The notes beneath the pieces are model-generated. The model was not told the origin of the DNA and searched no databases. It was given only the letters and a program-made list of their open reading frames with translations. Position numbers and translations under genes: made by a program. Positions 1 through 15,103 of a stretch of 64,000 bases of DNA are shown piece by piece. The first letter of the stretch is position 1; each line of letters starts with the position of its first letter. The DNA is from Halictus rubicundus (Eukaryota; Arthropoda; Insecta; Hymenoptera; Halictidae). The stretch is taken from NCBI RefSeq assembly GCF_050948215.1, contig NW_027488703.1, positions 248,001 to 312,000 of the forward strand, given 5' to 3'.

Positions 1-422
1 TAGGATAGGGTTGAGGAGAGGATAGGATAGAGGATAGGATAGGATAGAGGATAAGATAGGATAGAGGATAGGATAGGATAGAGGATTGAATAGGATAGAC
101 GATAGGATACGATAGGGGATAGGATAGGATAGAGTATAGGATTGGATAGAGGATTGGATAGGATAGAGGATAGGATACGATAGAGGATAGGATAGGAATG
201 AGTATAGGATTGGATTGAGGATTGGATAGGATTGAGGATAGGGTACAGGATTGGATAGGATAGAGGATAGGATACGATAGAGGATAGGATAGGAATGAGT
301 ATAGGATTGGATTGAGGATAGGATAGGATTGAGGATAGGATACAGGATTGGATAGGATAGAGGATAGGATAGGATAGAGCATACGATAGTGGATAGGATA
401 GGATAGAGGATAGGATAGGATA

Positions 423-660
423 GAGTATATTATTGGATTGAGGATAGGATAGGATAGTGGATAGGATAAGATAGAGGATAGGATAGAATAGAGTACAGGA
501 TAGGATAGAAGATAGGATAGGATAGAGGATAGGATAGGATAGAGTATATTATTGGATTGAGGATAGGATAGGATAGTGGATAGGATAAGATAGAGGATAG
601 GATAGAATAGAGTACAGGATAGGATAGAGGATAAGATAGGATAGAGGATAGGATAGGATA
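423..660 (+). repeat. 119-bp local tandem duplication (2 x 7 monomers)
   Basis: A string of seven 17 bp monomers beginning GAGTATATTATTGGATT starts at 423 and again at 542, a spacing of 119 bp, exactly 7 x 17. The first five monomers match in order (TATTATTGG, consensus, GTGG...AAGATA, ...AGAATA, GAGTACAGG). The sixth differs: GAAGATAGG in the first copy and GAGGATAAG in the second. It is a small-scale example of whole-monomer duplication. Confidence 0.85.
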
Positions 661-1289
661 GAGGATAGGATAGGATAGAGGATAGGATAGGATAGAGGGT
701 AGGATAGGATAGATGATAGGATAGAGGATTGGATAGGATAGAGGATAGGATACGATAGAAGATAGGATAGGATAGAGTATATTATTGGATTGAGGATAGG
801 ATAGGATAGTGGATAGGATAAGATAGAGGATAGGATAGAATAGAGTACAGGATAGGATAGAGGATAAGATAGGATAGAGGATAGGATAGGATAGAGGATA
901 GGATAGGATAGAGGATAGGATAGGATAGAGGGTAGGATAGGATAGAGGATAGGATACAGGATTGGAAAGGATAGACGATAGGATACGATAGGGGATAGGA
1001 TAGGATAGAGTATAGGATTGGATAGAGGATAGGATGGAGGATTGGATAGGATAGAGGATAGGATACGATAGAGGATAGGATAGGATAGAGGATAGGATAG
1101 GATAGAGAAAAGGATAGGATAGAGGATAGGTTAGGATTGAGGATAGGATAGGATTGAGGAGAGGATAGGATAGAGGATAGGATAGGATAGAGGATAGGAT
1201 AGGATAGAGGATAGGATAGGATAGAGGATAGGATAGGATAGAGGATAGGATAGGATAGGATAGAGAATAGGATTGGATAGAGGATAGGA

Positions 1290-2080
1290 TAGAGGATTGG
1301 ATAGAGGATTGGATAGGATAGAGCATAGGATACGATAGAGGATAGGATAGGAATGAGTATAGGATTGGATTGAGGATAGGATAGGATTGAGGATAGGGTA
1401 CAGGATTGGATACGATAGAGGATAGGATAGGAATGAGTATAGGATTGGATTGAGGATAGGATAGGATTGAGGATAGGATACAGGATTGGATAGGATAGAG
1501 GATAGGATAGGATAGAGCATACGATAGTGGATAGGATAGGATAGAGGATAGGATAGGATAGAGAATAGGATAGGATAGGATAGAGGATAGGATAGGATAG
1601 ATGATAGGATAGAGGATTTGATAGGATAGAGGATAGGATACGATAGAAGATAGGATAGGATAGAGTATATTATTGGATTGAGGATAGGATAGGATAGTGG
1701 ATAGGATAAGATAGAGGATAGGATAGAATAGAGTACAGGATAGGATAGAGGATAAGATAGGATAGAGGATAGGATAGGATAGAGGATAGGATAGGATAGA
1801 GGATAGTATAGGATAGAGGGTAGGATAGGATAGAGGATAGGATACAGGATTGGAAAGGATAGACGATAGGATACGATAGGGGATAGGATAGGATAGAGTA
1901 TAGGATTGGATAGAGGATAGGATAGAGGATTGGATAGGATAGAGGATAGGATACGATAGAGGATAGGATAGGATAGAGGATAGGATAGGATAGAGAATAG
2001 GATAGGATAGAGGATAGGTTAGGATTGAGGATAGGATAGGATTGAGGAGAGGATAGGATAGAGGATAGGATAGGATAGGA
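1290..2080 (+). repeat. Duplicated block, copy 1 (partner near 3,921-4,740)
   Basis: Variant landmarks recur in the same order about 2.65 kb downstream. GGGTACAGG at 1396 pairs with 4027 (offset 2631), GCATACGATAG at 1517 with 4165 (2648), ATGATAGG at 1601 with 4261 (2660), and GGTTAGG near 2017 with 4677 (2660). The offset steps are 17 and then 12 bp, so the copies differ by one long and one short monomer. The edges are approximate. Confidence 0.8.
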
Positions 2081-3920
2081 TAGGATAGAGGATAGGATAG
2101 GATAGAGGATAGGATAGGATAGAGGATAGGATAGGATAGAGGATAGGATAGGATAGAGGATAGGATAGGATAGGATAAAGAATAGGATAGGATAGAGAAT
2201 AGGATAGGATACATGGTATTATAGGGTAGAGGATAGGATAGGGTAGAGGATAGGATATTGGATTGGATAGGATAGAGGATAGGATAGAATAGAGCATACG
2301 ATAGTGGATAGGATAGGATAGAGGATAGGATAGGATAGAGGATAGGATAGGATAGAGGATAGGATAGGATAGAGGATAGGATACAGGATTGCATAGGATA
2401 GACGATAGGATACGATAGGGGATAGGATAGGATAGAGTCTAGGATTGGATTGAGGATAGGATAGGATAGAGGATAGAATAGGATCGAGAATAGGATAGGA
2501 TAGAAGATAGGATAGGATAGAGGATATGATAGGATAGATGATAGGATAGAGGATTGGATAGAATAGAGGATAGGATACGATAGAAGATAGGATAGGATAG
2601 AGTATATTATTGGATTGAGGATAGGATAGGATAGTGGATAGGGTAAGATAGAGGATAGGATAGAATAGAGTACAGGATAGGATAGAGGATAAGATAGGAT
2701 AGAGGATAGGATAGGATAGAGGATAGGATAGGATAGAGGATAGGATAGGATAGAGGGTAGGATAGGATAGAGGATAGGATACAGGATTGGAAAGGATAGA
2801 CGATAGGATACGATAGGGGATAGGATAGGATAGAGTATAGGATGGAGGATTGGATAGGATAGAGGATAGGATACGATAGAGGATAGGATAGGATAGAGGA
2901 TAGGATAGGATAGAGAAAAGGATAGGATAGAGGATAGGTTAGGATTGAGGATAGGATAGGATTGAGGAGAGGATAGGATAGAGGATAGGATAGGATAGAG
3001 GATAGGATAGGATAGGATAGAGAATAGGATAGGATAGAGAATAGGATAGGATACATGGTATTATAGGGTAGAGGATAGGATAGGGTAGAGGATAGGATAT
3101 TGGATTGGATAGGATAGAGGATAGGATAGAATAGAGCATACGATAGTGGATAGGATAGGATAGAGGATAGGATAGGATAGAGGATAGGATACAGGATTGC
3201 ATAGGATAGACGATAGGATACGATAGGGGATAGGATAGGATAGAGTATAGGATTGGATTGAGGATAGGATAGGATAGAGGATAGAATAGGATAGAGAACA
3301 GGATAGGATTGAGGATAGGATAGGATAGAGGATAGGATAGGATAGAGGATAGGATAGGATAGAGGATAGGATAGGATAGAGGATAGGATAGAGGATAGGA
3401 TAGAGGATAGGATAGGATAGGATAGGATAGGATAGAGGATATGATAGGATAGAGGATAGGATAGAGGATAGGATAGGATACGATAGAGAATAGGATAGTA
3501 TACATGGTATTATACGGTAGAGGATAGGATAGGGTAGAGGATAGGATAGGGGATTGGATAGGATAGAGGATAGGATAGGATAGAGAATAGTATAGGATTG
3601 AAGATAGGATAGGATAGAGGATAGGATAGGATAGAGGATTGGATAGGATAGAGGATAGGATACGATAGAGGATAGGATAAGATAGAGTATATTATTGGAT
3701 TGAGGATAGGATAGGATAGTGGATAGGATAAGATAGAGGATAGGATAGAATAGAGTACAGGATACGATAGAGGATAAGATAGGATAGAGGATAGGATAGG
3801 ATAGAGGATAGGATAGGATAGAGGATAGGATAGGATAGAGGATAGGATAGGCTAGAGGATAGGATACAGGATTGAATAGGATAGACGATAGGATACGATA
3901 GGGGATAGGATAGGATAGAG

Positions 3921-4740
3921 TATAGGATTGGATAGAGGATTGGATAGGATAGAGGATAGGATACGATAGAGGATAGGATAGGAATGAGTATAGGATTGGA
4001 TTGAGGATAGGATAGGATTGAGGATAGGGTACAGGATTGGATAGGATAGAGGATAGGATACGATAGAGGATAGGATAGGAATGAGTATAGGATTGGATTG
4101 AGGATAGGATAGGATTGAGGATAGGATACAGGATTGGATAGGATAGAGGATAGGATAGGATAGAGCATACGATAGTGGATAGGATAGGATAGAGGATAGG
4201 ATAGGATAGAGAATAGGATAGGATAGAAGATAGGATAGGATAGAGGATAGGATAGGATAGATGATAGGATAGAGGATTGGATAGGATAGAGGATAGGATA
4301 CGATAGAAGATAGGATAGGATAGAGTATATTATTGGATTGAGGATAGGATAGGATAGTGGATAGGATAAGATAGAGGATAGGATAGAATAGAGTACAGGA
4401 TAGGATAGAGGATAAGATAGGATAGAGGATAGGATAGGATAGAGGATAGGATAGGATAGAGGATAGGATAGGATAGAGGGTAGGATAGGATAGAGGATAG
4501 GATACAGGATTGGAAAGGATAGACGATAGGATACGATAGGGGATAGGATAGGATAGAGTATAGGATTGGATAGAGGATAGGATAGAGGATTGGATAGGAT
4601 AGAGGATAGGATACGATAGAGGATAGGATAGGATAGAGGATAGGATAGGATAGAGAATAGGATAGGATAGAGGATAGGTTAGGATTGAGGATAGGATAGG
4701 ATTGAGGAGAGGATAGGATAGAGGATAGGATAGGATAGAG
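3921..4740 (+). repeat. Duplicated block, copy 2 (partner near 1,290-2,080)
   Basis: Second member of the pair spaced 2.63-2.66 kb apart. It carries one more 17 bp monomer after GGGTACAGG and one more 12 bp unit before the ATGATAGG monomer than the first copy. Similarity is lost just after the GGTTAGGATT / GAGGAGAGG monomers, near 4,741. No gene is visible. Confidence 0.78.
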
Positions 4741-5734
4741 GATAGGATAGGATAGAGGATAGGATAGGATAGGATAGAGAATAGGATAGGATAGAGAATA
4801 GGATAGGATACATGGTATTATAGAGTAGAGGATAGGATAGGGTAGAGGATAGGATATTGGATTGGATAGGATAGAGGATAGGATAGAATAGAGCATACGA
4901 TAGTGGATAGGATAGGAAAGAGGATAGGATACAGGATTGCATAGGATAGACGATAGGATACGATAGGGGATAGGATAGGATAGAGTAAAGGATTGGATTG
5001 AGGATAGGATAGGATAGAGGACAGAATAGGATAGAGAATAGGATAGGATTGAGGATAGGATAGGATAGAGGATAGGATAGGATAGATGATAGGATAGAGG
5101 ATTGGATAGGATAGAGGATAGGATACGATAGAAGATAGGATAGGATAGAGTATATTATTGGTTTGAGGATAGGATAGGATAGTGGATAGGATAAGATAGA
5201 GGATAGGATAGAATAGAGTACAGGATAGGATAGAGGATAAGATAGGATAGAGGATAGGATAGGATAGAGGATAGGATAGGATAGAGGATAGGATAGGATA
5301 CAGGGTAGGATAGGGTAGAGGATAGGATACAGGATTGGAAAGGATAGACGATAGGATACGATAGGGGATAGGATAGGATAGAGTATAGGATTGGATAGAG
5401 GATAGGATAGAGGATTGGATACGATAGAGGATAGGATACGATAGAGGATAGGATAGGATAGAGGATAGGATAGGATAGAGAAAAGGATAGGATAGAGGAT
5501 AGGTTAGGATTGAGGATAGGATAGGATTGAGGAGAGGATAGGATAGAGGATAGGATAGGATAGAGGATAGGATAGGATAGAGGATAGGATAGGATAGAGG
5601 ATAGGATAGGACAGGATAGAGAATAGGATAGGATAGAGAATAGGATAGGATACATGGTATTATAGGGTAGAGGATAGGATAGGGTAGAGGATAGGATATT
5701 GGATTGGATAGGATAGAGGATAGGATAGAATAGA

Positions 5735-8700
5735 GCATACGATAGTGGATAGGATAGGATAGAGGATAGGATAGGATAGAGGATAGGATACAGGATTGCA
5801 TAGGATAGACGATAGGATACGATAGGGGATAGGATAGGATAGAGTATAGGATTGGATTGAGGATAGGATAGGATAGAGGATAGAATAGGATAGAGAATAG
5901 GATAGGATTGAGGATAGGATAGGATAGAGGATAGGATAGGATACGATAGAGAATAGGATAGTATACATGGTATTATAGGGTAGAGGATAGGATAGGGTAG
6001 AGGATAGGATAGGGGATTGGATAGGATAGAGGATAGGATAGGATAGAGAATAGTATAGGATTGAAGATAGGATAGGATAGAGGATAGGATAGGATAGAGG
6101 ATGGGATAGATGCTTGGATAGGATAGAGGATAGGATACGATAGAGGATAGGATAGAATAGAGTACAGGATAGGATAGAGGATAAGATAGGATAGAGGATA
6201 GGATAGGATAGAGGATAGGATAGGATAGAGGATAGGATAGGCTAGAGGATAGGATACAGGATTGAATAGGATAGACGATAGGATACGATAGGGGATAGGA
6301 TAGGATAGAGGATAGGATAGGAATGAGTATAGGATTGGATTGAGGATAGGATAGGATTGAGGATAGGATACAGGATTGGATAGGATAGAGGATAGGATAG
6401 GATAGAGCATACGATAGTGGATAGGATAGGATAGAGGATAGGATAGGATAGAGGATAGAATAGGATAGAAGATAGGATAGGATAGAGGTTAGGATAGGAT
6501 AGATGATAGATTAGAGGATTGGATAGGATAGAGGATAGGATACGATAGAAGATAGGATAGGATAGAGTATATTATTGGATTGAGGATAGGATAGGATAGT
6601 GGATAGGATCAGATAGAGGATAGGATAGAATAGAGTACAGCATAGGATAGAGGATAAGATAGGATAGAGGATAGGATAGGATAGAGGATAGGATAGGATA
6701 GAGGATAGGATAGGATAGAGTGTAGGATAGGATAGAGGATAGGATACAGGATTGGAAAGGATAGACGATAGGATACGTTAGGGGATAGGATAGGATAGAG
6801 TATAGGATTGGATAGAGGATAGGATAGAGGATTGGATAGGATAGAGGATAGGATACGATAGAGGATAGGATAGGATAGAGGATAGGATAGGATAGAGAAT
6901 AGGATAGGATAGAGAATAGGATAGGATACATGGTATTATAGGGTAGAGGATAGGATAGGATAGAGGATAGGATACAGGATTGCATAGGATAGACGATAGG
7001 ATACGATAGGGGATAGGATAGGATAGAGTATAGGATTGGATTGAGGATAGGATAGGATAGAGGATAGAATGGGATAGAGAATAGGATAGGATAGAGGATA
7101 GGATAGGATTGAGGATAGGATAGAGGATTGGATAGGATAGAGGATAGGATACGATAGAGGATAGGATAGGATAGAGTATATTATTGGATTGAGGATAGGA
7201 TAGGATAGTGGATAGGATAAGATAGAGGATAGGATAGAATAGAGTACAGGATAGGATAGAGGATAAGATAGGATAGAGGATAGGATAGGATAGAGGATAG
7301 GATAGGATAGAGGATAGGATAGGATAGAGGGTAGGATAGGATAGAGGATAGAATACAGGATTGGATAGGATAGACGATGGGATACGATAGGGGATAGGAT
7401 AGGTTAGAGTATAGGATTGGATAGAGGATAGGATAGAGGATTGGATAGGATAGAGGATAGGATACGATAGAGGATAGGATAGGATAGAGGATAGGATAGG
7501 ATAGAGAATAGGATAGGATAGAGGATAGGTTAGGATTGAGGATAGGATAGGATTGAGGAGAGGATAGGATAGAGGATAGGATACGATAGAGGATAGGATA
7601 GGATAGAGGATAGGATAGGATAGAGGATAGGATAGGATAGAGGATAGGATACTATTGAGGATAGGATAGGATAGAGTATATTATTGGATTGAGGATAGGA
7701 TAGGATAGTGGATAGGATAAGATAAAGGATAGGATAGAATAGAGTACAGGATAGGATAAGAGGATAAGATAGGATAGAGGATAGGATAGGATAGAGGATA
7801 GGATAGGCTAGAGGATAGGATACAGGATTGGATAGGATAGACGATAGGATACGATAGGGGATAGGATAGGATAGAGGATAGGATAGGATAGAGGATAGGA
7901 TAGGATAGGATAGAGAATAGGATAGGATAGAGAATTGGATGGGATACATGGTATTATAGGGTAGAGGATAGGATAGGGTAGAGGATAGGATAGGATAGGA
8001 TAGAGAATAGGATAGGATAGAGAATAGGATAGGATACATGGTATTATAGGGTAGAGGATAGCATAGGGTAGAAGATAGGATATTGGATTGGATAGGATAG
8101 AGGATAGGATAGAATAGAGCATACGATAGTGGATAGGATAGGATAGAGGATAGGATAGGATAGAGGATAGGATACAGGATTGCATAGGATAGACGATAGG
8201 ATACGATAGGGGATAGGATAGGATAGAGTATAGGATTGGATTGAGGATAGGATAGGATAGAGGATAGAATAGGATAGAGAATAGGATAGGATAGAAGATA
8301 GGATAGGATAGAGGATAGGATAGGATAGATGATAGGATAGAGGATTTTATAGGATAGAGGATAGGATACGATAGAAGATAGGATAGGATAGAGTATATTA
8401 TTGGATTGAGGATAGGATAGGATAGTGGATAGGATAAGATAGAGGATAGGATAGAATAGAGTACAGGATAGGATAGAGGATAAGATAGGATAGAGGATAG
8501 GATAGGATAGAGGATAGGATAGGATAGAGGATAGGATAGGATAGAGGGTAGGATAGGATAGAGGATAGGATACAGGATTGGAAAGGATAGACGATAGGAT
8601 ACGATAGGGGATAGGATAGGATAGAGTATAGGATTGGATAGAGGATAGGATAGAGGATTGGATACGATAGAGGATAGGATAGGATAGAGGATAGGATAGG

Positions 8701-10180
8701 ATAGAGAAAAGGATAGGATAGAGGATAGGTTAGGATTGAGGATAGGATAGGATTGAGGAGAGGATAGGATAGAGGATAGGATAGGATAGAGGATAGGATA
8801 GGATAGAGGATAGGATAGGATAGAGGATAGGATAGGACAGGATAGAGAATAGGATAGGATAGAGAATAGGATAGGATACATGGTATTATAGGGTAGAGGA
8901 TAGGATAGGGTAGAGGATAGGATATTGGATTGGATAGGATAGAGGATAGGATAGAATAGAGCATACGATAGTGGATAGGATAGGATAGAGGATAGGATTG
9001 GATAGAGGATAGGATACAGGATTGCATAGGATAGACGATAGGATACGATAGGGGATAGGATAGGATAGAGTATAGGATTGGATTGAGGATAGGATAGGAT
9101 AGAGGATAGAATAGGATAGAGAATAGGATAGGATTGAGGATAGGATAGGATAGAGGATAGGATAGGATAGAGGATAGGATAGGATAGAGGATAGGATAGA
9201 TGATAGGATAGAGGATAGGATAGGATAGGATAGGATAGGATAGAGGATAGGATAGGATAGAGTACAGGATAGGATAGAGGATAAGATAGGATAGAGGATA
9301 GGATAGGATAGAGGATAGGATAGGATAGAGGATAGGATAGGATAGAGGGTAGGATAGGATAGAGGATAGGCTACAGGATGGGTAGGATAGACGATAGGAT
9401 ACGATAGGGGATAGGATAGGTTAGAGTATAGGATTGGATAGAGGATAGGATAGAGGATTGGATAGGATAGAGGATAGGATACGATAGAGGATAGGATAGG
9501 ATAGAGGATAGGATAGGATAGAGAATAGGATAGGATAGAGGATAGGTTAGGATTGAGGATAGGATAGGATTGAGGAGAGGATAGGATAGAGGATAGGATA
9601 GGATAGAGGATAGGATAGGATAGAGGATAGGATAGGATAGAGGATAGGATAGGATAGGATAGAGAATAGGATAGGATAGAGAATAGGATAGGATACATGG
9701 TATTATAGGGTAGAGGATAGGATAGGGTAGAGGATAGGATATTGGATTGGATAGGATAGAGTATAGGATAGAATAGAGGGTAGGATAGGATAGAGGATAG
9801 GATACAGGATTGGAAAGGATAGACGATAGGATACGATAGGGGATACGATAGGATAGAGTATAGGATTGGATAGAGGATAGGATGGAGGATTGGATAGGAT
9901 ACAGGATAGGATACGATAGAGGATAGGATAGGATAGAGGATAGGATAGGATAGAGAAAAGGATAGGATAGAGGATAGGTTAGGATTGAGGATAGGATAGG
10001 ATTGAGGAGAGGATAGGATAGAGGATAGGATAGGATAGAGGATAGGATAGGATAGAGGATAGGATAGGATAGAGGATAGGATAGGATAGAGGATAGGATA
10101 GGATAGGATAGAGAATAGGATAGGATAGAGAATAGGATAGGATACATGGTATTATAGGGTAGAGGATAGGATAGGGTAGA
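5735..10180 (+). repeat. 4.45-kb higher-order repeat, copy a
   Basis: This unit of 4,446 bp starts at a GCATACGATAGTGG landmark (5735) and ends just before the same landmark at 10181. Variant monomers through the unit reappear in the next copy at offset 4446, then 4447 after a single-base insertion near 11,573, then 4435 after loss of a 12 bp monomer near 14.5 kb. Just upstream of 5735 the sequence reads AGAATAGAGCATAC, but upstream of 10181 it reads AGGGTAGAGCATAC. That marks the tandem junction. Confidence 0.85.
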
Positions 10181-13100
10181 GCATACGATAGTGGATAGGA
10201 TAGGATAGAGGATAGGATAGGATAGAGGATAGGATACAGGATTGCATAGGATAGACGATAGGATACGATAGGGGATAGGATAGGATAGAGTATAGGATTG
10301 GATTGAGGATAGGATAGGATAGAGGATAGAATAGGATAGAGAATAGGATAGGATTGAGGATAGGATAGGATAGAGGATAGGATAGGATACGATAGAGAAT
10401 AGGATAGTATACATGGTATTATAGGGTAGAGGATAGGATAGGGTAGAGGATAGGATAGGGGATTGGATAGGATAGAGGATAGGATAGGATAGAGAATAGT
10501 ATAGGATTGAAGATAGGATAGGATAGAGGATAGGATAGGATAGAGGATGGGATAGATGATTGGATAGGATAGAGGATAGGATACGATAGAGGATAGGATA
10601 GAATAGAGTACAGGATAGGATAGAGGATAAGATAGGATAGAGGATAGGATAGGATAGAGGATAGGATAGGATAGAGGATAGGATAGGCTAGAGGATAGGA
10701 TACAGGATTGAATAGGATAGACGATAGGATACGATAGGGGATAGGATAGGATAGAGGATAGGATAGGAATGAGTATAGGATTGGATTGAGGATAGGATAG
10801 GATTGAGGATAGGATACAGGATTGGATAGGATAGAGGATAGGATAGGATAGAGCATACGATAGTGGATAGGATAGGATAGAGGATAGGATAGGATAGAGG
10901 ATAGAATAGGATAGAAGATAGGATAGGATAGAGGTTAGGATAGGATAGATGATAGATTAGAGGATTGGATAGGATAGAGGATAGGATACGATAGAAGATA
11001 GGATAGGATAGAGTATATTATTGGATTGAGGATAGGATAGGATAGTGGATAGGATCAGATAGAGGATAGGATAGAATAGAGTACAGCATAGGATAGAGGA
11101 TAAGATAGGATAGAGGATAGGATAGGATAGAGGATAGGATAGGATAGAGGATAGGATAGGATAGAGTGTAGGATAGGATAGAGGATAGGATACAGGATTG
11201 GAAAGGATAGACGATAGGATACGTTAGGGGATAGGATAGGATAGAGTATAGGATTGGATAGAGGATAGGATAGAGGATTGGATAGGATAGAGGATAGGAT
11301 ACGATAGAGGATAGGATAGGATAGAGGATAGGATAGGATAGAGAATAGGATAGGATAGAGAATAGGATAGGATACATGGTATTATAGGGTAGAGGATAGG
11401 ATAGGATAGAGGATAGGATACAGGATTGCATAGGATAGACGATAGGATACGATAGGGGATAGGATAGGATAGAGTATAGGATTGGATTGAGGATAGGATA
11501 GGATAGAGGATAGAATGGGATAGAGAATAGGATAGGATAGAGGATAGGATAGGATTGAGGATAGGATAGAGGAATTGGATAGGATAGAGGATAGGATACG
11601 ATAGAGGATAGGATAGGATAGAGTATATTATTGGATTGAGGATAGGATAGGATAGTGGATAGGATAAGATAGAGGATAGGATAGAATAGAGTACAGGATA
11701 GGATAGAGGATAAGATAGGATAGAGGATAGGATAGGATAGAGGATAGGATAGGATAGAGGATAGGATAGGATAGAGGGTAGGATAGGATAGAGGATAGAA
11801 TACAGGATTGGATAGGATAGACGATGGGATACGATAGGGGATAGGATAGGTTAGAGTATAGGATTGGATAGAGGATAGGATAGAGGATTGGATAGGATAG
11901 AGGATAGGATACGATAGAGGATAGGATAGGATAGAGGATAGGATAGGATAGAGAATAGGATAGGATAGAGGATAGGTTAGGATTGAGGATAGGATAGGAT
12001 TGAGGAGAGGATAGGATAGAGGATAGGATACGATAGAGGATAGGATAGGATAGAGGATAGGATAGGATAGAGGATAGGATAGGATAGAGGATAGGATACG
12101 ATTGAGGATAGGATAGGATAGAGTATATTATTGGATTGAGGATAGGATAGGATAGTGGATATGATAAGATAAAGGATAGGATAGAATAGAGTACAGGATA
12201 GGATAAGAGGATAAGATAGGATAGAGGATAGGATAGGATAGAGGATAGGATAGGCTAGAGGATAGGATACAGGATTGGATAGGATAGACGATAGGATACG
12301 ATAGGGGATAGGATAGGATAGAGGATAGGATAGGATAGAGGATAGGATAGGATAGGATAGAGAATAGGATAGGATAGAGAATTGGATAGGATACATGGTA
12401 TTATAGGGTAGAGGATAGGATAGGGTAGAGGATAGGATAGGATAGGATAGAGAATAGGATAGGATAGAGAATAGGATAGGATACATGGTATTATAGGGTA
12501 GAGGATAGGATAGGGTAGAAGATAGGATATTGGATTGGATAGGATAGAGGATAGGATAGAATAGAGCATACGATAGTGGATAGGATAGGATAGAGGATAG
12601 GGTAGGATAGAGGATAGGATACAGGATTGCATAGGATAGACGATAGGATACGATAGGGGATAGGATAGGATAGAGTATAGGATTGGATTGAGGATAGGAT
12701 AGGATAGAGGATAGAATAGGATAGAGAATAGGATAGGATAGAAGATAGGATAGGATAGAGGATAGGATAGGATAGATGATAGGATAGAGGATTTTATAGG
12801 ATAGAGGATAGGATACGATAGAAGATAGGATAGGATAGAGTATATTATTGGATTGAGGATAGGATAGGATAGTGGATAGGATAAGATAGAGGATAGGATA
12901 GAATAGAGTACAGGATAGGATAGAGGATAAGATAGGATAGAGGATAGGATAGGATAGAGGATAGGATAGGATAGAGGATAGGATAGGATAGAGGGTAGGA
13001 TAGGATAGAGGATAGGATACAGGATTGGAAAGGATAGACGATAGGATACGATAGGGGATAGGATAGGATAGAGTATAGGATTGGATAGAGGATAGGATAG

Positions 13101-14615
13101 AGGATTGGATACGATAGAGGATAGGATAGGATAGAGGATAGGATAGGATAGAGAAAAGGATAGGATAGAGGATAGGTTAGGATTGAGGATAGGATAGGAT
13201 TGAGGAGAGGATAGGATAGAGGATAGGATAGGATAGAGGATAGGATAGGATAGAGGATAGGATAGGATAGAGGATAGGATAGGACAGGATAGAGAATAGG
13301 ATAGGATAGAGAATAGGATAGGATACATGGTATTATAGGGTAGAGGATAGGATAGGGTAGAGGATAGGATATTGGATTGGATAGGATAGAGGATAGGATA
13401 GAATAGAGCATACGATAGTGGATAGGATAGGATAGAGGATAGGATAGGATAGAGGATAGGATACAGGATTGCATAGGATAGACGATAGGATACGATAGGG
13501 GATAGGATAGGATAGAGTATAGGATTGGATTGAGGATAGGATAGGATAGAGGATAGAATAGGATAGAGAATAGGATAGGATTGAGGATAGGATAGGATAG
13601 AGGATAGGATAGTATAGAGGATAGGATAGGATAGAGGATAGGATAGATGATAGGATAGAGGATAGGATAGGATAGGATAGGATAGGATAGAGGATAGGAT
13701 AGGATAGAGTACAGGATAGGATAGAGGATAAGATAGGATAGAGGATAGGATAGGATAGAGGATAGGATAGGATAGAGGATAGGATAGGATAGAGGGTAGG
13801 ATAGGATAGAGGATATGCTACAGGATGGGTAGGATAGACGATAGGATACGATAGGGGATAGGATAGGTTAGAGTATAGGATTGGATAGAGGATAGGATAG
13901 AGGATTGGATAGGATAGAGGATAGGATACGATAGAGGATAGGATAGGATAGAGGATAGGATAGGATAGAGAATAGGATAGGATAGAGGATAGGTTAGGAT
14001 TGAGGATAGGATAGGATTGAGGAGAGGATAGGATAGAGGATAGGATAGGATAGAGGATAGGATAGGATAGAGGATAGGATAGGATAGAGGATAGGATAGG
14101 ATAGGATAGAGAATAGGATAGGATAGAGAATAGGATAGGATACATGGTATTATAGGGTAGAGGATAGGATAGGGTAGAGGATAGGATATTGGATTGGATA
14201 GGATAGAGTATAGGATAGAATAGAGGGTAGGATAGGATAGAGGATAGGATACAGGATTGGAAAGGATAGACGATAGGATACGATAGGGGATACGATAGGA
14301 TAGAGTATAGGATTGGATAGAGGATAGGATGGAGGATTGGATAGGATACAGGATAGGATACGATAGAGGATAGGATAGGATAGAGGATAGGATAGGATAG
14401 AGAAAAGGATAGGATAGAGGATAGGTTAGGATTGAGGATAGGATAGGATTGAGGAGAGGATAGGATAGAGGATAGGATAGGATAGAGGATAGGATAGGAT
14501 AGAGGATAGGATAGGATAGAGGATAGGATAGGATAGGATAGGATAGAGAATAGGATAGGATAGAGAATAGGATAGGATACATGGTATTATAGGGTAGAGG
14601 ATAGGATAGGGTAGA
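10181..14615 (+). repeat. 4.45-kb higher-order repeat, copy b
   Basis: Second copy of the 4.45 kb unit, 4,435 bp long to the next GCATACGATAG at 14616. It differs from copy a by one inserted A near 11,573 (GAGGAATTGG for GAGGATTGG) and loss of one 12 bp unit. The part from about 12,005 onward is itself the beginning of the larger 6.5 kb duplication, so this copy has been re-copied downstream. Confidence 0.85.
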
Positions 14616-15103
14616 GCATACGATAGTGGATAGGATAGGATAGAGGATAGGATAGGATAGAGGATAGGATACAGGATTGCATAGGATAGACGATAGGATA
14701 CGATAGGGGATAGGATAGGATAGAGTATAGGATTGGATTGAGGATAGGATAGGATAGAGGATAGAATAGGATAGAGAATAGGATAGGATTGAGGATAGGA
14801 TAGGATAGAGGATAGGATAGGATACGATAGAGAATAGGATAGTATACATGGTATTATAGGGTAGAGGATAGGATAGGGTAGAGGATAGGATAGGGGATTG
14901 GATAGGATAGAGGATAGGATAGGATAGAGAATAGTATAGGATTGAAGATAGGATAGGATAGAGGATAGGATAGGATAGAGGATAGGATAGGATAGAGGAT
15001 AGGATAGGATAGAGGATAGGATAGGATAGGATAGAGAATAGGATAGGATAGAGAATAGGATAGGATACATGGTATTATAGGGTAGAGGATAGGATAGGGT
15101 AGA
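14616..15103 (+). repeat. 488-bp partial tandem copy
   Basis: The GCATACGATAG landmark recurs at 14616 and 15104, 488 bp apart. The strings downstream of each match: CAGGATTGCATAGG, GACGATAGG, then the GTATACATGG or CTATACATGG region. This is an extra partial copy of the start of the 4.45 kb unit. The difference GATAGTATAC (near 14,840) versus GATACTATAC (near 15,328) separates the two. Confidence 0.82.

Larger units (their letters stand above)
1..5734 (+). repeat. Left irregular part of the satellite array
   Basis: This stretch has the same monomer vocabulary as the following 35 kb but no clean long tandem unit. Recurrent strings include the TATTATTGG cluster (near 428, 547, 780, 1667, 2606, 3690, 4328), the GGGTACAGG marker (241, 1396, 4027), and the CATGGTATTATA to GCATACGATAG string. 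The clearest duplicated block pair lies about 2.65 kb apart and is listed separately. No gene is visible. Confidence 0.9.

Noticed and set aside
430..2394. Other long minus-strand frames (for example 430-2,394, 15,941-18,313, 22,793-26,038, 23,559-26,828, 37,244-40,864, 59,450-62,017)
   Set aside because: All are stop-free consequences of a strand with almost no G. Start codons come from CATGG, GCATAC and GCATAGG variants, and stops mostly from TTA-bearing variants.
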